This document shows, piece by piece, positions 22,401-34,494 of a DNA stretch of 64,000 bases. The notes below the pieces were generated by a model. That model saw nothing but the letters and a program-made list of their open reading frames with translations. It searched no databases and was not told where the DNA came from. The position numbers were made by a program, and so were the translations under genes. The DNA comes from Geosiphon pyriformis (taxonomy: Eukaryota > Glomeromycota > Glomeromycetes > Archaeosporales > Geosiphonaceae). The stretch's first letter is position 1. Every line of letters starts with the position of its first letter. The stretch lies in assembly GCA_016748015.1 (NCBI GenBank), contig JAAOMT010000400.1, positions 124,001 to 188,000 of the forward strand, read 5' to 3'.

Positions 22401-24286
22401 TATTAATTCTAATTACATAAATTGTTTTTTTTAATAAAAATAGACTATTTAAATGTCAAAAAATTGGCTTGATTTTAATTATCTAATTTTATAATTGTTT
22501 TTTGTTATGGTATTTTAATTGATTTAATAAGACCAAAATTAGTAAATACAGTTTGTATAATTTTTAATAATATTTTTTTACAAATTTTTTTTTAATTATT
22601 ACTGCTTAATTTGTTTAATTGTTTATTAAATACTTAAAATTAATATTTATTATAATATTTTTATTATTTGTTAAACTTGTTGCAATTATATTGTCTTTTA
22701 AGAAATAAAAAATATTTAAATTATTTTATTAAATTTTAAGAGAATAGAAGCTTTTTTAAACCTATTTATATTAAAGAAGAAATTTTTAATAGTCTTTAAT
22801 TTTATTTAAGATGATTTCTTAAATATTGCTAAAAAATTAATATTGAAAGCAAAAAACTTGTAAACTAAAATATTTACTAATAATTTTAGAAAAAAACAAA
22901 AAAAAAAAGCTGTCTAAATATTATTTTTATTATTACTATTAACATTAAAATCAATCTATTTAAAAGGTTTTTAAGCACATACTTTATAACAGTCTTTTTG
23001 GTTCTTTAAAAGTTATGTTAACATTTTTATGCTTTGACTTTTTATTATTATTAAACTGAAAACTGGTTTTTTCTACAAAAAACTTCTTATTTATATTTAT
23101 ACTTTTTATATTAATAATATTTTTAGTATTTAAACCAGTTATTCTATCAGTTTTGAATATATTTTAAAAAATACCAATGGTGATTTCAATAACAGATTCT
23201 TTTAAAATATTATTTTATGTTTTTTTTTAGTAAACAAATCTAAAACTATTAAGCTAGTACTAATTTTTTTTTGGTTTTTTTTATATTCAAATTATTGTTA
23301 ATATTATTAATTTTGTAATTAAACTGAAAAAATTTTAAGATATCTAATTAAATAGCAAAAAATAAACAGAAATAAAAAAACTTTTTTCAAATTTATTGCA
23401 CTTTTTTAAAAATTAAGATGTAAAAAAAAAAAGTTTTTAGAATAACTTTTTGTATATATATGTTATTATAGATGTTTTTTCTTTTTTTAATAGTCATATT
23501 ATAATTAATTTCTACAGCTTTTTAAATCAAGTGATAATATAATAAATTATTTAATTTTAATACAGAAATAAGTATATTAGTCTTGATTAGTATTGCTTTT
23601 GATTTATGCTGAATTCTTGTTTAATATATTATTATTATTATTTTATTTAAGAATTTAAAGATTAACTTAGTAAATTTTCCTAATTTTCTAACAAGTATTA
23701 AATAATTTCTTCTGGTGAATGTTTTTGTTATTGAATTTAGTATGTGGTATAATATTTCTGTTAAAATTACTATTGGTAACTACTACTATGCTAGTTTTCT
23801 AAGAAAAATTCCTATTATATTTTTATATTTTCAATTATGTTTTTTTTTGAAACTTTTATAGAGATACTCTTTTTTATTTTATGCTAATATTAGATGTCTG
23901 TATTTTTTGCTTTTAATAAAATGGTATTCTATTTTTAATAAATTTAAAAAGAATTAAAAATAAAAAATAGAATTCAACAAAATTAGTATTTGTAAAATAA
24001 TCTTGATTAATAATTATTTTTTCAGATTTTTAAATCAACTATTGATTTTGGCCAAAATATTACAAAAATTTTCTAAGTGATTTTATGTATTTAATATCTT
24101 TTTAATGTGTTTTTAATCTTGTTAAGCTTAGGTTTTATTCATGCTTTTATTGGTATATTAAATGTTTTTATTATTGTTTTTTTTTAATAAAAAAATGATA
24201 GTAGAAAAAGATAATGGCTCTTTTAGTCATTTATAAACGACTAAATTATAAAAGTAAAAGATCTCCAATTTTATTAATCTTAATAT
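22401..24286. other. AT-rich stretch, probably decayed LINE ORF1 N-terminus and others
   Basis: No supported gene. The first part continues the ORF1 direction on the minus strand. An imperfect inverted pair lies at about 23925-23985 (TATTCTATTTTTAAT against its complement), function unknown. Confidence 0.35.
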
Positions 24287-24540
24287 TGTTACAGTTGAAA
24301 CCCATACTTTTTATTAATTATTACATATATTAGCCATTGATGTTATATAATTAGCTACCCTATTTTTAGATAGTAATTATTGACTTAATTATTAATTTGA
24401 TCAATAATCTGATTATTGACTTGATTATTGACTTGACCATTGACCTGATTATTAATTACTTTCAATAATTATATAAGTAATGAGTTTTTTAGCTATAGAA
24501 AAATATAATCAAAGTAACAAAATAAATTTAGTGTTTTTGG
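24287..24540 (-). repeat. LTR family 4 fragment, inverted
   Basis: Reverse complement of the right part of the solo LTRs 33854-34494 and 38554-39279: it starts TGTTACAG (CATAACA end in the other copies), carries about six 11-12 bp units of the TTGATTATTGAC type (24368-24470), then the AGCTATAGAAAA block, and stops near 24540. Confidence 0.7.
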
Positions 24541-24589
24541 TTTCTTTTTTTTTCTTTTTTATTTCGATTAATTTAATAATTTTAGATTA

Positions 24590-25490
24590 AAATTTGAATT
24601 TGGATGTAGTTTTAGATGAATTGCAAGTGTTATTCTTTTTTTATCATTAAAAATTGCCAAAGTTTTAATTTTAGGTTCTAACAGCTTTAAGATTTTAACT
24701 ATTAAAATAAGCAGTTTAGAATCAAAAATAGTAACTCTTAAAATTTCTGTTAATTTTATTCTAGTAACATTGGATTAGTTGTGTATTGGCTTAGATTCTA
24801 TGGTTTTTTACTCATTTTAATAAATAGTTTAATATAAAAAATTGTTATCTATAATATTAAGAGTATAAACAATGAAACTAAGCAGAGTAATATTGTTAAG
24901 TAACATAAAATAAATGGTAATTTAGTCTTATTTATTATAAAAACTAAGCTAAAATTGAATATCAAACTATAAATTAAAGACAAATTTAATAAGATTTATG
25001 TATTTAGCTCTGGCTTGAATAAAGATTTTATGAGTTTTGGTGTTACTTTAGTTGTGAATAATTTTTTGGCTTATTATGCTTTTAAGATTTTAAAAATTTT
25101 TAGTTGGTTTATTTTTGTTCAGTTTTTGTTTAAAAACAAGATTTTAGTTTATGTTATTAAGCTGTATATAAGTGTTATAGCTGGCACTAAATTTTTTTAA
25201 GTAAATAATATTTTTAGTTTTATAGGTAAGACTGTAAATACTAGTATTTATGTAATCTTAAAGATAATTTTAATAAAGATAGCTTTAAGCAAAGTGTTAT
25301 TTTTAAAAAATATCTTAATTTGAGCTTATATAACTTACTTTCTAAAAATTCTGCTATAAAGTTTTTAATGTAAAGCAACTTTAAAAATTCTAAAAAGACA
25401 ATTAATTATATTTTTATTAATAAGTATTATTTAACAACAATAATAAGTCAAAAATTTTTAAAAGTTTCTATATGTTTTAATACTAATTAT
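24590..25490 (+). pseudogene. LINE3, 5' part: ORF1 end and endonuclease domain
   Basis: The stretch SLESKIVTLKISVNFILVTLD near 24710-24780 is the coiled end of ORF1. The frame 25015-25200 reads NKDFMSFGVTLVVNNFLAYY ... FLFKNKILVYVIKLYISV, the APE-type endonuclease. It is followed by NFNKDSFKQSVIFKKYLNLSL (the GDFN region, decayed) and INYIFI, and ends at KVSICFNTNY, the position of the SDH-type catalytic His, now Tyr. The element resumes at 33231 with the next codons, so LINE3 is one copy split by what lies between. Confidence 0.75.
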
Positions 25491-25639
25491 TGTTACTTAA
25501 GTAAAAAAATCAATCCAAAAACTATGAAAAAAACATAATTAAAATATAATAACATAAAAAAAAAAAATAATAATAAAAAAATAATAAAAAAACTTCTTTT
25601 TCTCTTACCTCCAAAAATTCTCAAAAAAGTGCATTTTCT

Positions 25640-27426
25640 ATGAAAAGAAGTTTTTTTGTTTTTTTAGTTTATATCAATATTTCTTTACTTAATAATAACC
25701 CATTTTTCGTGGATATGAAGGCTACTGCTAGTAGCACTATATCTAAAAAGAAGGCTCCTAAGAGTGCTTTTCATGGTTCTGCTGATGGTTTCTTTTCTCA
25801 GAAGAAGAAAGTTGTTCTTGGTAATGTCAAACACTCTAGTAATAAAAAAAATATATCCTTGAGCAGATCTGGATCAAGTGATAGTGTTTATTCTGATGTG
25901 GAAAATTTTTCTGGTAAAGATGAGGATGTTGGCATGTCTGGTGTGAATGGTAGGTTTCTTTTGGGTTTAGCTGCTACTATACTTAAGGCAAAATGAGTCA
26001 ACACTGGTGCTGTTTTTGGTTCTCCACTTGGCTCTCCCAACTTTTATATGAATGATAATGAAGTTGTGCTCTCACCTCACTTGCTTATCTCTCTTGACAA
26101 GAAATGGATTGACCCAAAAATTATCAAGACTTCTGTGGAAATGTCAATTAAAAAGTCATTTACTTTGGATATTAATTTCTCAGCTGTAGAAAGTAAATCT
26201 GCAATGGCAAAAACTTAGTTAATTAGAAAATTTTTTTCATCAGTCAATGGTTTTGGGGGGCCACTACCCCTTCAAAATTTGAAGAGATCATCTGATCTAT
26301 CTTTATTTCCGAAAAAAGCATGAATATGGCTGCGTCATTGGCCAGAGAAAAAGGGATTGATGTAAACAGTAATCTCAAAAAACAAGAAATCCATTCAGAT
26401 TAAATTGTGGTCATCAAAGAAATTCCCATAGATACACCAAAGGAAATGATCATCACTGCACTAGCTGAATTTGGCAAAATTAAGTCAATTAAAATCTAAC
26501 TGATTGAAATATGGCAAAAAGCTGTGGTAGAATTTGTTGAACTAAGTTAAACTGAACAATTGGTTGCTAAATGATTCTTTTTGATTAAGAAAGATTCTGT
26601 GTAAGTGGCTATGACTGTTGGCTTTGAATCTAAGAATACAATGGAATCTGTATATTACACTGAGCTGATATTTGGTGATGTCAAACTTTCTTGGGCTAGA
26701 CTGGATTTGGTTCATTGTAAAAGGTGTGGATTTCTTGGTTATTCTGCTTTGAAATGTGGTGCACCACTTGTGTCCACTTTTAAGTCTTCAAAAGTAGCTA
26801 GAAAAACCACTTCAAAAGAACATCATCTTCAGTTGGCTAAGTTGTATGTGAAGAAAACTGTTTCTATCTCTCATCCTGCCACCTTTGGTGACAAGTCATG
26901 GGCACAGGTTATGTTACTTAATTCTTCTTCTAATGGTTCTCTGTTTTGCATGGTTTCTTCAATGTTTTTTGGTGGTGGTTTGTTTCCTAATGCTAGAATT
27001 TTTTCAGTGATCTCTGTTCTCTCTAGTGACTCTGTTTTATGTAACTATTTGTCTTCTCTGGAGTGCTTTTTGGAGCTTTTAGCAGACCAAGTTTCTAATA
27101 TTTTAAAAAAGTTGAGCTATATTGAGTTGGTGCTTTTGGCATCTTCACTTTTTGTCCCTCCTTTTATTGCTTCTATATCTTTGGTGGTGGACATGAATTC
27201 GGATATGACTTTGAATGATGCTTTGATTGATCTCATTTTTCTTCCTGTGGTTGTTATTGATGCAGTTGCTGACATTAGTTTAAGTAGTTCTAAGGTTCTG
27301 ACCACCAAAGCAAGAGGTTTGGAATCCAAGATGGTGGCTCTAAAGATGTTGGTTGAGTCAGTTTTAGAGAGGTTGGATCAATTGTGTTCTGGTTTGGATT
27401 TGTTAGTTCCTCCTACTTCTCAATGA
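25640..27426 (+). pseudogene. LINE2 ORF1 (RNA-binding protein), interrupted
   Basis: Frames 25640-25996 and 26605-27426 are two ends of one protein. The N-terminus is Ser/Lys-rich (SKKKAPKSAFHGSADGFFSQ, then SRSGSSDSVYSDVENFSG) and stops at a TGA that replaces a CGA Arg codon. The middle (26000-26600) still reads through stops as an RRM-like region (VVIKEIPIDTPKEMIITAL near 26408). At 26716-26757 the knuckle reads CKRCGFLGYSALKC: the His ligand is Tyr (TAT at 26740-26742). The C-terminus has a coiled segment (LESKMVALKMLVESVLERLDQL). Expected role: bind LINE RNA in the RNP. Confidence 0.8.
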
Positions 27427-27429
27427 GTG

Positions 27430-30400
27430 AATTAGTTTGGAAATTTGCTACATGCAATATTAGAGGTATCAATGTCTCTGTGAAGCAGGAAGACATTGTT
27501 TGTTGGCATAAGGAATCAGGAAATATGGTTTCAATTGTTACAGAGACCAAGTTGAGATCTAATATTAGATCTTGGATCATGAATAAGTTTGATGAAGTTC
27601 AAATTTTCACTTCTGGTTTGGGTGTGAGTTTTTTTGGTGCTGGAGTTGCCATTATTATGAACAGTTTTTTGGCTCGGCATGTTTCAAAAGTAGACAAAAT
27701 TTCTGGTTGGCTGATTTCTGTTCATTTTTTGTTTAAGAACAAGCTTTCAGTCACAATCTTGAACTTGTATGCTGGTGCTTCTGTTAATATACATTTTAAC
27801 CAAGCCTTTTTTATCAACTCTTTGATCTCTAGAGTGGCCAATTTTAGTTTATTCATTGTTGTTGGAGATAACTTCAATGAAAATGGATCAAAGAAGAGTG
27901 CTAACTTCAAGTTCTGTTCAGACCTGAATCTGGTCAATATCTTTAATAGACATTCCTTAGCCAAAGCCCCTATTTGGAGTAATTCTAAGGGTGTTGAGAA
28001 GATGTTAGATTTTATTTTTGTGAGTGAGAATCTTGTTTCTATTGTTACATTGCATAAAGTCAATAACATGTTAAAATTTTTTGATACAGATTATAAGATT
28101 ATTTCAGTGATGGTTGATTTGGGAGAACTCTTGAATGCTTGCCTTAACAGTGCTCGCAAACAAACCAATCAAGACCAATAGAAGTTCAAGATAAGACATG
28201 CTAATGAGACTCTTTGGTTATATTTTAAAGAGTGGGTTTCTGTTAAGTTGGTGGTTAAGTCGAATGTGTTTGAGGACACAAGATATAATGGTGATTTGGA
28301 TGCAATGTGGATGATGCTAAAGAATGTTATAGTGCAGGCTGCTGATGTGGTGTTTTCTAAATATTGGTATAGTGCATTTGATTGTTCGAAAAACAAACAA
28401 TCTTCAAAGTTTTTCAAATTGAAGCTGCTAGTTACAAAAATTGTCAAAGCTTGAGTTTCTGAAGATCTCCTGGATTTTGATTATTTCATCAGAGTCTGGT
28501 TAAAAATTGATGAAATGGAAGCTTTTAAGACTGCTAACATGGTTCTGGTTGGTGTGAGTTCGATGAAGGTTGTTAAACATTTGTTTATGGTAAAGAAGAA
28601 ATATTGGAAGTCTAAGTACTTTAAGTTGAAGACATCTGAGGATACAGCCATTAGGAAAGCAATTAACCAACACATGGACAATTTCTGTTCTGACAAAAGA
28701 CTTATGATTAAGAGCATTCTTGATCATCTATTTCACAAGGTTGTTTTGGATTACTTGGTTGATAATAAGTTGGTGGTTGAACCTGATGAGATAAAGCTTA
28801 AAGTAGATGAAATTATGGAGGAATGGACAAGAAAGTGGACAGTTCTCCCAAGGATATCCATTTTTTGGTCCCATTAATATATGCCTTTGGACCATATTCC
28901 TGATAATGCTTTTTCTGGTGTAATAAAGAAAATCAATATGGATGAGTTGCTTTTGTGTGTTAATAACTTGCTGAATAATAAGGCTGTTAGATTATCTGGA
29001 ATTTCTAATAAACTTTGGAGGCACTATGGAGATAAGATGTTATCTTATCTATTAAAGCTGCTGAATTTGTGTTTAACTTTGGAGGCAGTTCTGATTTTTT
29101 GAAGGAGAGCATGGGTTTCAATGATCCCTAAACCTTATGAATGGAACAGTATCCTAATCAATACTAGGTCTATTGCTTTAATCAAAACTGCCTGAAAAAT
29201 TTTGTTCAAGATTCTTTTTGATCAGATTTCTTTGGCATGTAACAGATTCAATGTTCTTTATGGGGACAATTTTTCAGTATTAAAGGGTATTTCTACTCAA
29301 TCTCCAATTTTTGCTGTTAGATCAGTTGTAAAAGATGCTTTGAAAAAGAATAGGGAACTTTGATTGGTTTTACAAGACATGTGCAAAGATTATGACTCTG
29401 TAAGCTGGCATTATTTGAAGACTAGTTTGCATTGTATTAAGATGTACAATCAGTTTATTGATTTTTTTGGTGGAACTCATAAGGATTGTATCAACAGAGT
29501 GATAACAGATTTTGGTCTTTCAAGTGGTTACATAGTATGTGATAGTTTAGATTAGAGTAAGATATTCTCTTTTTTCCTTTGATGGATATTCTATAATCCT
29601 CTTTTGTGTGAGATTAAGAGACACGAGCATTTGTGTGGCTACTGTATTAATTCAAAATTTGTGGCTAAAACTGGCCATGTTGAGTCTGCTGAAAGAAAGA
29701 CTTCTTTTTTGGCAGCTGGTGTCTTTGTTGATAATACAATTTGAGTTGGGAGCTGTCAGGCTTTTATACAAGCCATATTGGATATTGCTAGTGAGTTTTT
29801 TGTTGTCAATGACATTTCTATTAATAATGATAAGACAGTGACTATCTCAATCAATCAAGGTGTCAAGACTGCCTTATTTTTGATTAATGGTCTGCCAATT
29901 TCAATTGCTAAACGAGATATATCATACAGGTACTTGGGTATTTTTTTGTCTATAAAGAGTTTCTCCAAGCCCAGTTTGGCTCAGGCTTATGCAAATGTCA
30001 GGTTTTTTTCAAATGTGGTGCTTAAAAAGACTATTACAGACAAACAATTCTCTTACTTGGTTTCAGTTGTTTTTCAGTTTATAGTTAGCTATCAAATGCA
30101 GTTTAGTTATGTTTCATCAAGTGTGTATTACAAATGGGATGTTATGATTAGGAAGGGCCTCAGATCTAAGGCTGGGTTACCAAAAGATTTTCTGAATGAG
30201 GTTTTACATCATTCTTCTTTGTATAGTTTAAAACCATTTGAGCAAGTACAATTTAAGGGAAAATTGGCCTCATTAATCTCTTTTTCCAATGCCCATAATA
30301 TTTTTGGGCATTTATTTGAACATAGATTTTTGGATTTACAAGTTCTGGAGTAGTTGCCTCTGAATCTCTTACAGCATCCTGTCAGATTGAGAGTTAGTCC

Positions 30401-32111
30401 AGTAAATAATTTTTTAGCTGGTGTAATAAGGATTTTGTTGGAAAATGAATTATCCTTAATAAACAATTTGCCCAGTACTTTTCGTGGTTCTAGCAGGTTC
30501 CTGATGTTTGACATTCTGAGTTGTTCCTTATTTTTTGATTCTGTTCTCTCTTTAAGATGATTTGGTATTGCTTTTGGCAGTAAACTTCTGGACAAAAAAG
30601 AAAGGATGTTGAACTAGAAGACATTTTGGTGGTGGAAGAGATTGGATTTAAGGGGCCTGGTACCTTATTGGTTCATATTGGCAGCTAATTTTATGAGCAA
30701 GCATGCTTTTGAGAAAGTCGTATCTGTCAGTAATCATGTACTACCAGTGCTGAATGTCTTGGATTCTGAGGCTTTTGCTTGTGTTTGTGAGGATTTTTTG
30801 GAAGTTTGGTCAAATTGTATTGAAGTTTACACAGATAGATTCTTAAAAGGTGTTGGTTCAGCTAAGGTAACAAGTGGTACAGCTGCTTATTTCCTAGCTA
30901 CAGACATGGATATTGGGGTTAGGGTCCAGGAACTTTTATTATCCACTTTGGCTGAGTTACAAGCTATTGTTTTGGCCTTAGAGTGTGTTTCCTCTTCTTG
31001 TTCTGTGGTTCTGTATTTGGACAGCCAATTTGTAATTAATGCTTATGTGTCAGAGTCTCTGGTTATGGTGCTGGACTTCTGTAATCAATGCTGGATTGAG
31101 TGATCACATATTGTCAATTTCATTAAGAAAAAAGATGTTTTAGTTAGGTGGGTAAAGGTTAAAAGGCATTCAGGAGTTCTGGGCAATGTTAAGGCTAATA
31201 AGTTGGCTGATAAAGCCACTTTTTCTTCATTTTCTCTGTCTGTTGGAATTCAGGAACGTTTTTTGGTTGCTGAAGATACTACTGTGTCAGGCAATACTCA
31301 TTATTTTGTTTGTGATCTTTTTTAGACAGTTTGTTATGCTCATTGGAAGGCTAGTCCTGGTTATGATATTGTTCTAAGTGTCATGATTAAGGAGATAAAT
31401 TGGGCAGCTACTTTAAAGATTTGGCATCCTGACTCTCATATGCTCTCTGGTTTTATTAGCAAGAACTTGGCCAACATGTGCACTTATTTAATAAAAGCTA
31501 TTTATAGATGGTTGCTTGTGGCTGTCAGAAAAAAATTATATGATGTGAATTATTCTGGGGTGCTATACTTGCTGTGTGGAGAGGTGGAGGTGTCTGATCA
31601 TATTTTTGTTTGCTCTAGTAATGCTGGACTCCGTGATGACATTTTGGCTAATGTTTCTAAGAGGTGAAAGTTTTTGGTGGGTCCTTTCTGCTCGCCTATA
31701 TTGGCTATTATGTGCTTGCTTTCAGTGTGTTCTTTAAACAAGGGTCTGTTTACTGCTGTGTGCAAGGGTTTTGTATTAAAGAATTGGTATGCTGAGACTG
31801 CTTTGGCTTTTGAGAGGAAGGGAAAGACTACATTGACTGTTACTGAATTTGCTAGATTTGTGGTTAATTTGTTTCATACTAAGATATGACTTGTTAGATC
31901 CAAGCATAGGGTGGATATAGAGAGAGCTGGCTTGGTCAAGGATGGTGGCGTGATCTTGGGCTTGTCTCATTGTTTAGTGTCTAATTTGTCAGATGGGGTA
32001 GTTTATTTGCTTAATGTTGTTGAATCTTTTACTGTCAGCTTTGGTAGACACAAGCTGTGTTATTTCTTTTCTGGTTTGAGTGGTGATGTTTTTTTTCACA
32101 TGGATGTATAG
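27430..32111 (+). pseudogene. LINE2 ORF2: endonuclease, reverse transcriptase, RNase H, interrupted
   Basis: Endonuclease: TCNIRGIN, VTETKL, VVGDNFNENGS, LDFIFVSENL and FDTDYKIISV, where the catalytic His is Tyr (28092-28094). The next frames (28248-28877, 28881-29102) hold the region before RT and an NKAVRLSGISNKLW thumb-like motif. RT motif A is LVLQDMCKDYDSV (from 29367). The polymerase motif FVDD reads FVDN (Asn at 29733-29735), followed by TI and a TGA at 29742-29744 in place of Trp. RNase H: YTDRFLKGVGS, LAELQAIVLALE, LYLDSQ, then VKRHSGVLGNVKAN. The C-terminus has a Cys-rich LYLLCGEVEVSDHIFVC and ends at 32111. Catalytically dead at three points. Confidence 0.85.
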
Positions 32112-32120
32112 TGTAGCCTT

Positions 32121-32141
32121 GTCTGGCCTGAATGGCTGGCC
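32121..32141 (+). other. LINE 3' UTR hairpin, copy 2
   Basis: GTCTGGCC and GGCTGGCC around TGAAT: five Watson-Crick pairs, two G-T pairs, one mismatch. It lies 9 nt after the ORF2 stop and about 95 nt before the A-rich tail. Confidence 0.6.
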
Positions 32142-33853
32142 ACATATAGTAAGTGTGTGAACTGCATTTAGTTTGTTCTACTTAGTTTGGTTTTATGTAT
32201 TAAATAGCAGTTGGGCTTCACTTATTAATTACATAATAAAAAAAAAAACAAAAAAAAACGTGATAACATGAAATAATACAGAATAATGTGTAATAACTTA
32301 GGATAATACAAGATAATACATAATAACATAAAATAGCACAGAATAACTAGTTATAACATAGAATAATTAATTATAATATAAAAAAATAAAGCAACAACAG
32401 AAATAACAAGCAATAATTAGTAATAACAAACAATTAAAAACAATTTTGTAAAGTTAGAAAATATGTATAAAAATAAGTAGTTTTAGCAGAAAAGAAAAAC
32501 AAACAAAAAAATAAAAACTTTTTTTCTTTAAAAATATATCTTAACTTTAAAAACTTGATGAACTCTTTTTATTTTATTTTTTCTATATTTTTATATTCAC
32601 AATTAAATAAAAATATTGTTTAATTACTTATATATGATTTCTGAATTTGAGTTGTCAAAATTAAATTAATTATGTTTTTTATTTTTGTTTTAGACCAGAT
32701 GTTCTTAGCATAAACAGCTTTAGAACTTTAATAACTTGGACCAATTACTCTTAATTATGATAATTGACAATACTAATTTTTTTTTGTTTTTTTTTGTTTT
32801 TCAATTTTTCTTTTATTTTTGTTTTTTTGATTCTTTTTTTTTTCTGATAGAATAATAATATTAAGAAAATTAACTGTCTGAAAATAGACTTTGTAATAGT
32901 CTGGTAAAAAAAAAACTTCTTTTAAGTTTAAATATTAACTCTATCTTGTTAGCTTACCAAAAAAGCAAAAAAACAATGCCAAATCTTAGTAACTATACTC
33001 AATTAATTCAAAGAAGATAGTTTACATACACCTATTTGTAAACAGTTAAACCATATTTTTGTGCTTTATAATCAAAAAACTCCATAGATAAATTTATATT
33101 AATCAAAAATTTTCAGAAACTAATAACTCTGATCTACCATCTATACAAACAAAGAAAATTTTTTAGCTTTTTTACTCAAATATAGAACACTAAATATTAT
33201 TATTATATCTTATCAAGTTTATCTATAATATTATAAGATAGTATTGGTTTCTATTAGATTAAGTAATCTCTAAAATGAGCATCTAAGTTTAATTTGCAAG
33301 CAAACAAACAAAAATTGTTAAAAATTCAAAATAAAAGATGTTAATAAGAGTAAGCAATTGTATTTTAAAGAGTATTTATTAGCTTAATTTTTAAAAATAA
33401 TAGTTGAATTCAATAATACAAAGAGTTGTAATATTTTGAATGCAATATGAAAAATATTGAAGAAAATAGTAGTGAATTTTACTGAAAAAATGTTCTTTAA
33501 ACATTAGTTTAATGAGATTATTTGTCTAAAAAATAAACAATCATTAAGGTTTTTTAGACTGAAACTGTTAGTAACTAAAATTACAAAGAGTCTGAATTCA
33601 AGTTGCACTTCTAAAACTGATTGCTTTATTAAAGTTTTGTCTGCCATTAATAAAGATAAAGTCTTCAAAGTTGGTATTATAATTACTAAAAATAAATAGA
33701 TAATAAATATTGTTAAGTATTTGTTAAAAATCAAAAAAAATTATTATAAATCCAATATTAAAAATATAATTAATAAACATATAAAAAATTTCTGTTCTAA
33801 TAAAAAAAGTATAATTAAAAATATCTTAGAATAATTATTTTGGAAAGTGGTAC

Positions 33854-34494
33854 TGTTACGAATTGGAGTAACAAGCTAATGGATAACAAAAAAGAACAAG
33901 ATTATAGGGTGATGAAAAGAATCAAAGAGAATTCAACTTCAAAGAATAAATTGAATAAGTATGAATTCAATGTGCAAGATCAGTCTCATAAAATATCTCA
34001 GTTGCTATTCTTTCTAAAAGATAGCAAAAAAATCTGAAAGTAGAGAAATAGTTTGTACTGTTAACAAATGATCACATACTGGTATAATTTTATGTCTTAT
34101 GTTAACACTCTTAGAATTCAATATCAAGTATCAGATGTACTTTTTAGTCATGTTTTATTCAATAATCTTCAAATGTTGCAATTATATATTTCAAGAAAAG
34201 GTAAAGAATAACCAACAAATAATCTTTTATTCCAAAATATTCAGATACTTGAAGATAGAAAAAGAGAAATTAGCAATAAAAGAATGATTAAAATGAAAAT
34301 TGTTATTTTATTTATTTATTTATTTGATTTTTATATGCTTTTTTATAGCTAAGAGATTCATTACTTATATAGCTATCAAAAATGGTCAATAATTAAGTTA
34401 ATAATCACTATTTAGAAATAGAATGGCTAATTATATAACATTAGTGGCTAATACATGTGATAATTAATAAGAAGTATAAGTTTCAACCATAACA
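33854..34494 (+). repeat. solo LTR of family 4 (641 bp)
   Basis: Starts TGTTACG, ends CATAACA. Flanks GTAC (33850-33853) and ATAC (34495-34498) look like a 4-bp target duplication with one G-to-A change. The LINE3 reading continues across it. Contains a short version (about three units) of the TCAATAAT-type tandem block. Confidence 0.8.

Larger units (their letters stand above)
25590..32259 (+). mobile_element. LINE2: nearly full-length two-ORF non-LTR retrotransposon, dead
   Basis: Order: short pyrimidine-rich 5' UTR, ORF1 (25640-27426), ORF2 with endonuclease, reverse transcriptase and RNase H (27430-32111), 3' UTR with hairpin (32121-32141), and an A-rich tail (32236-32259). All domains are recognisable and mostly collinear, but at least ten stops and several catalytic substitutions are present, nearly all explained by C to T or G to A. 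CpG is very rare over the 6.7 kb (about 20 by eye). It inserted into a family 3 solo LTR. The 5' limit is approximate. Confidence 0.88.
25491..33230 (+). repeat. solo LTR of family 3, split by LINE2
   Basis: The LTR starts TGTTACTTAAG at 25491 and ends CTATAATA at 33230; it is flanked by TTAT at 25487-25490 and TTAT at 33231-33234. Left piece is about 25491-25589, right piece 32260-33230; together they align inverted with 17818-18850. Everything between is LINE2. The right piece holds repeated AATAATACAGA-type units (32270-32400). Confidence 0.75.

Noticed and set aside
27117-30595. Minus-strand ORFs of 70-128 codons within LINE2
   Set aside because: They are antisense to identified LINE domains; their content mirrors the plus-strand proteins.
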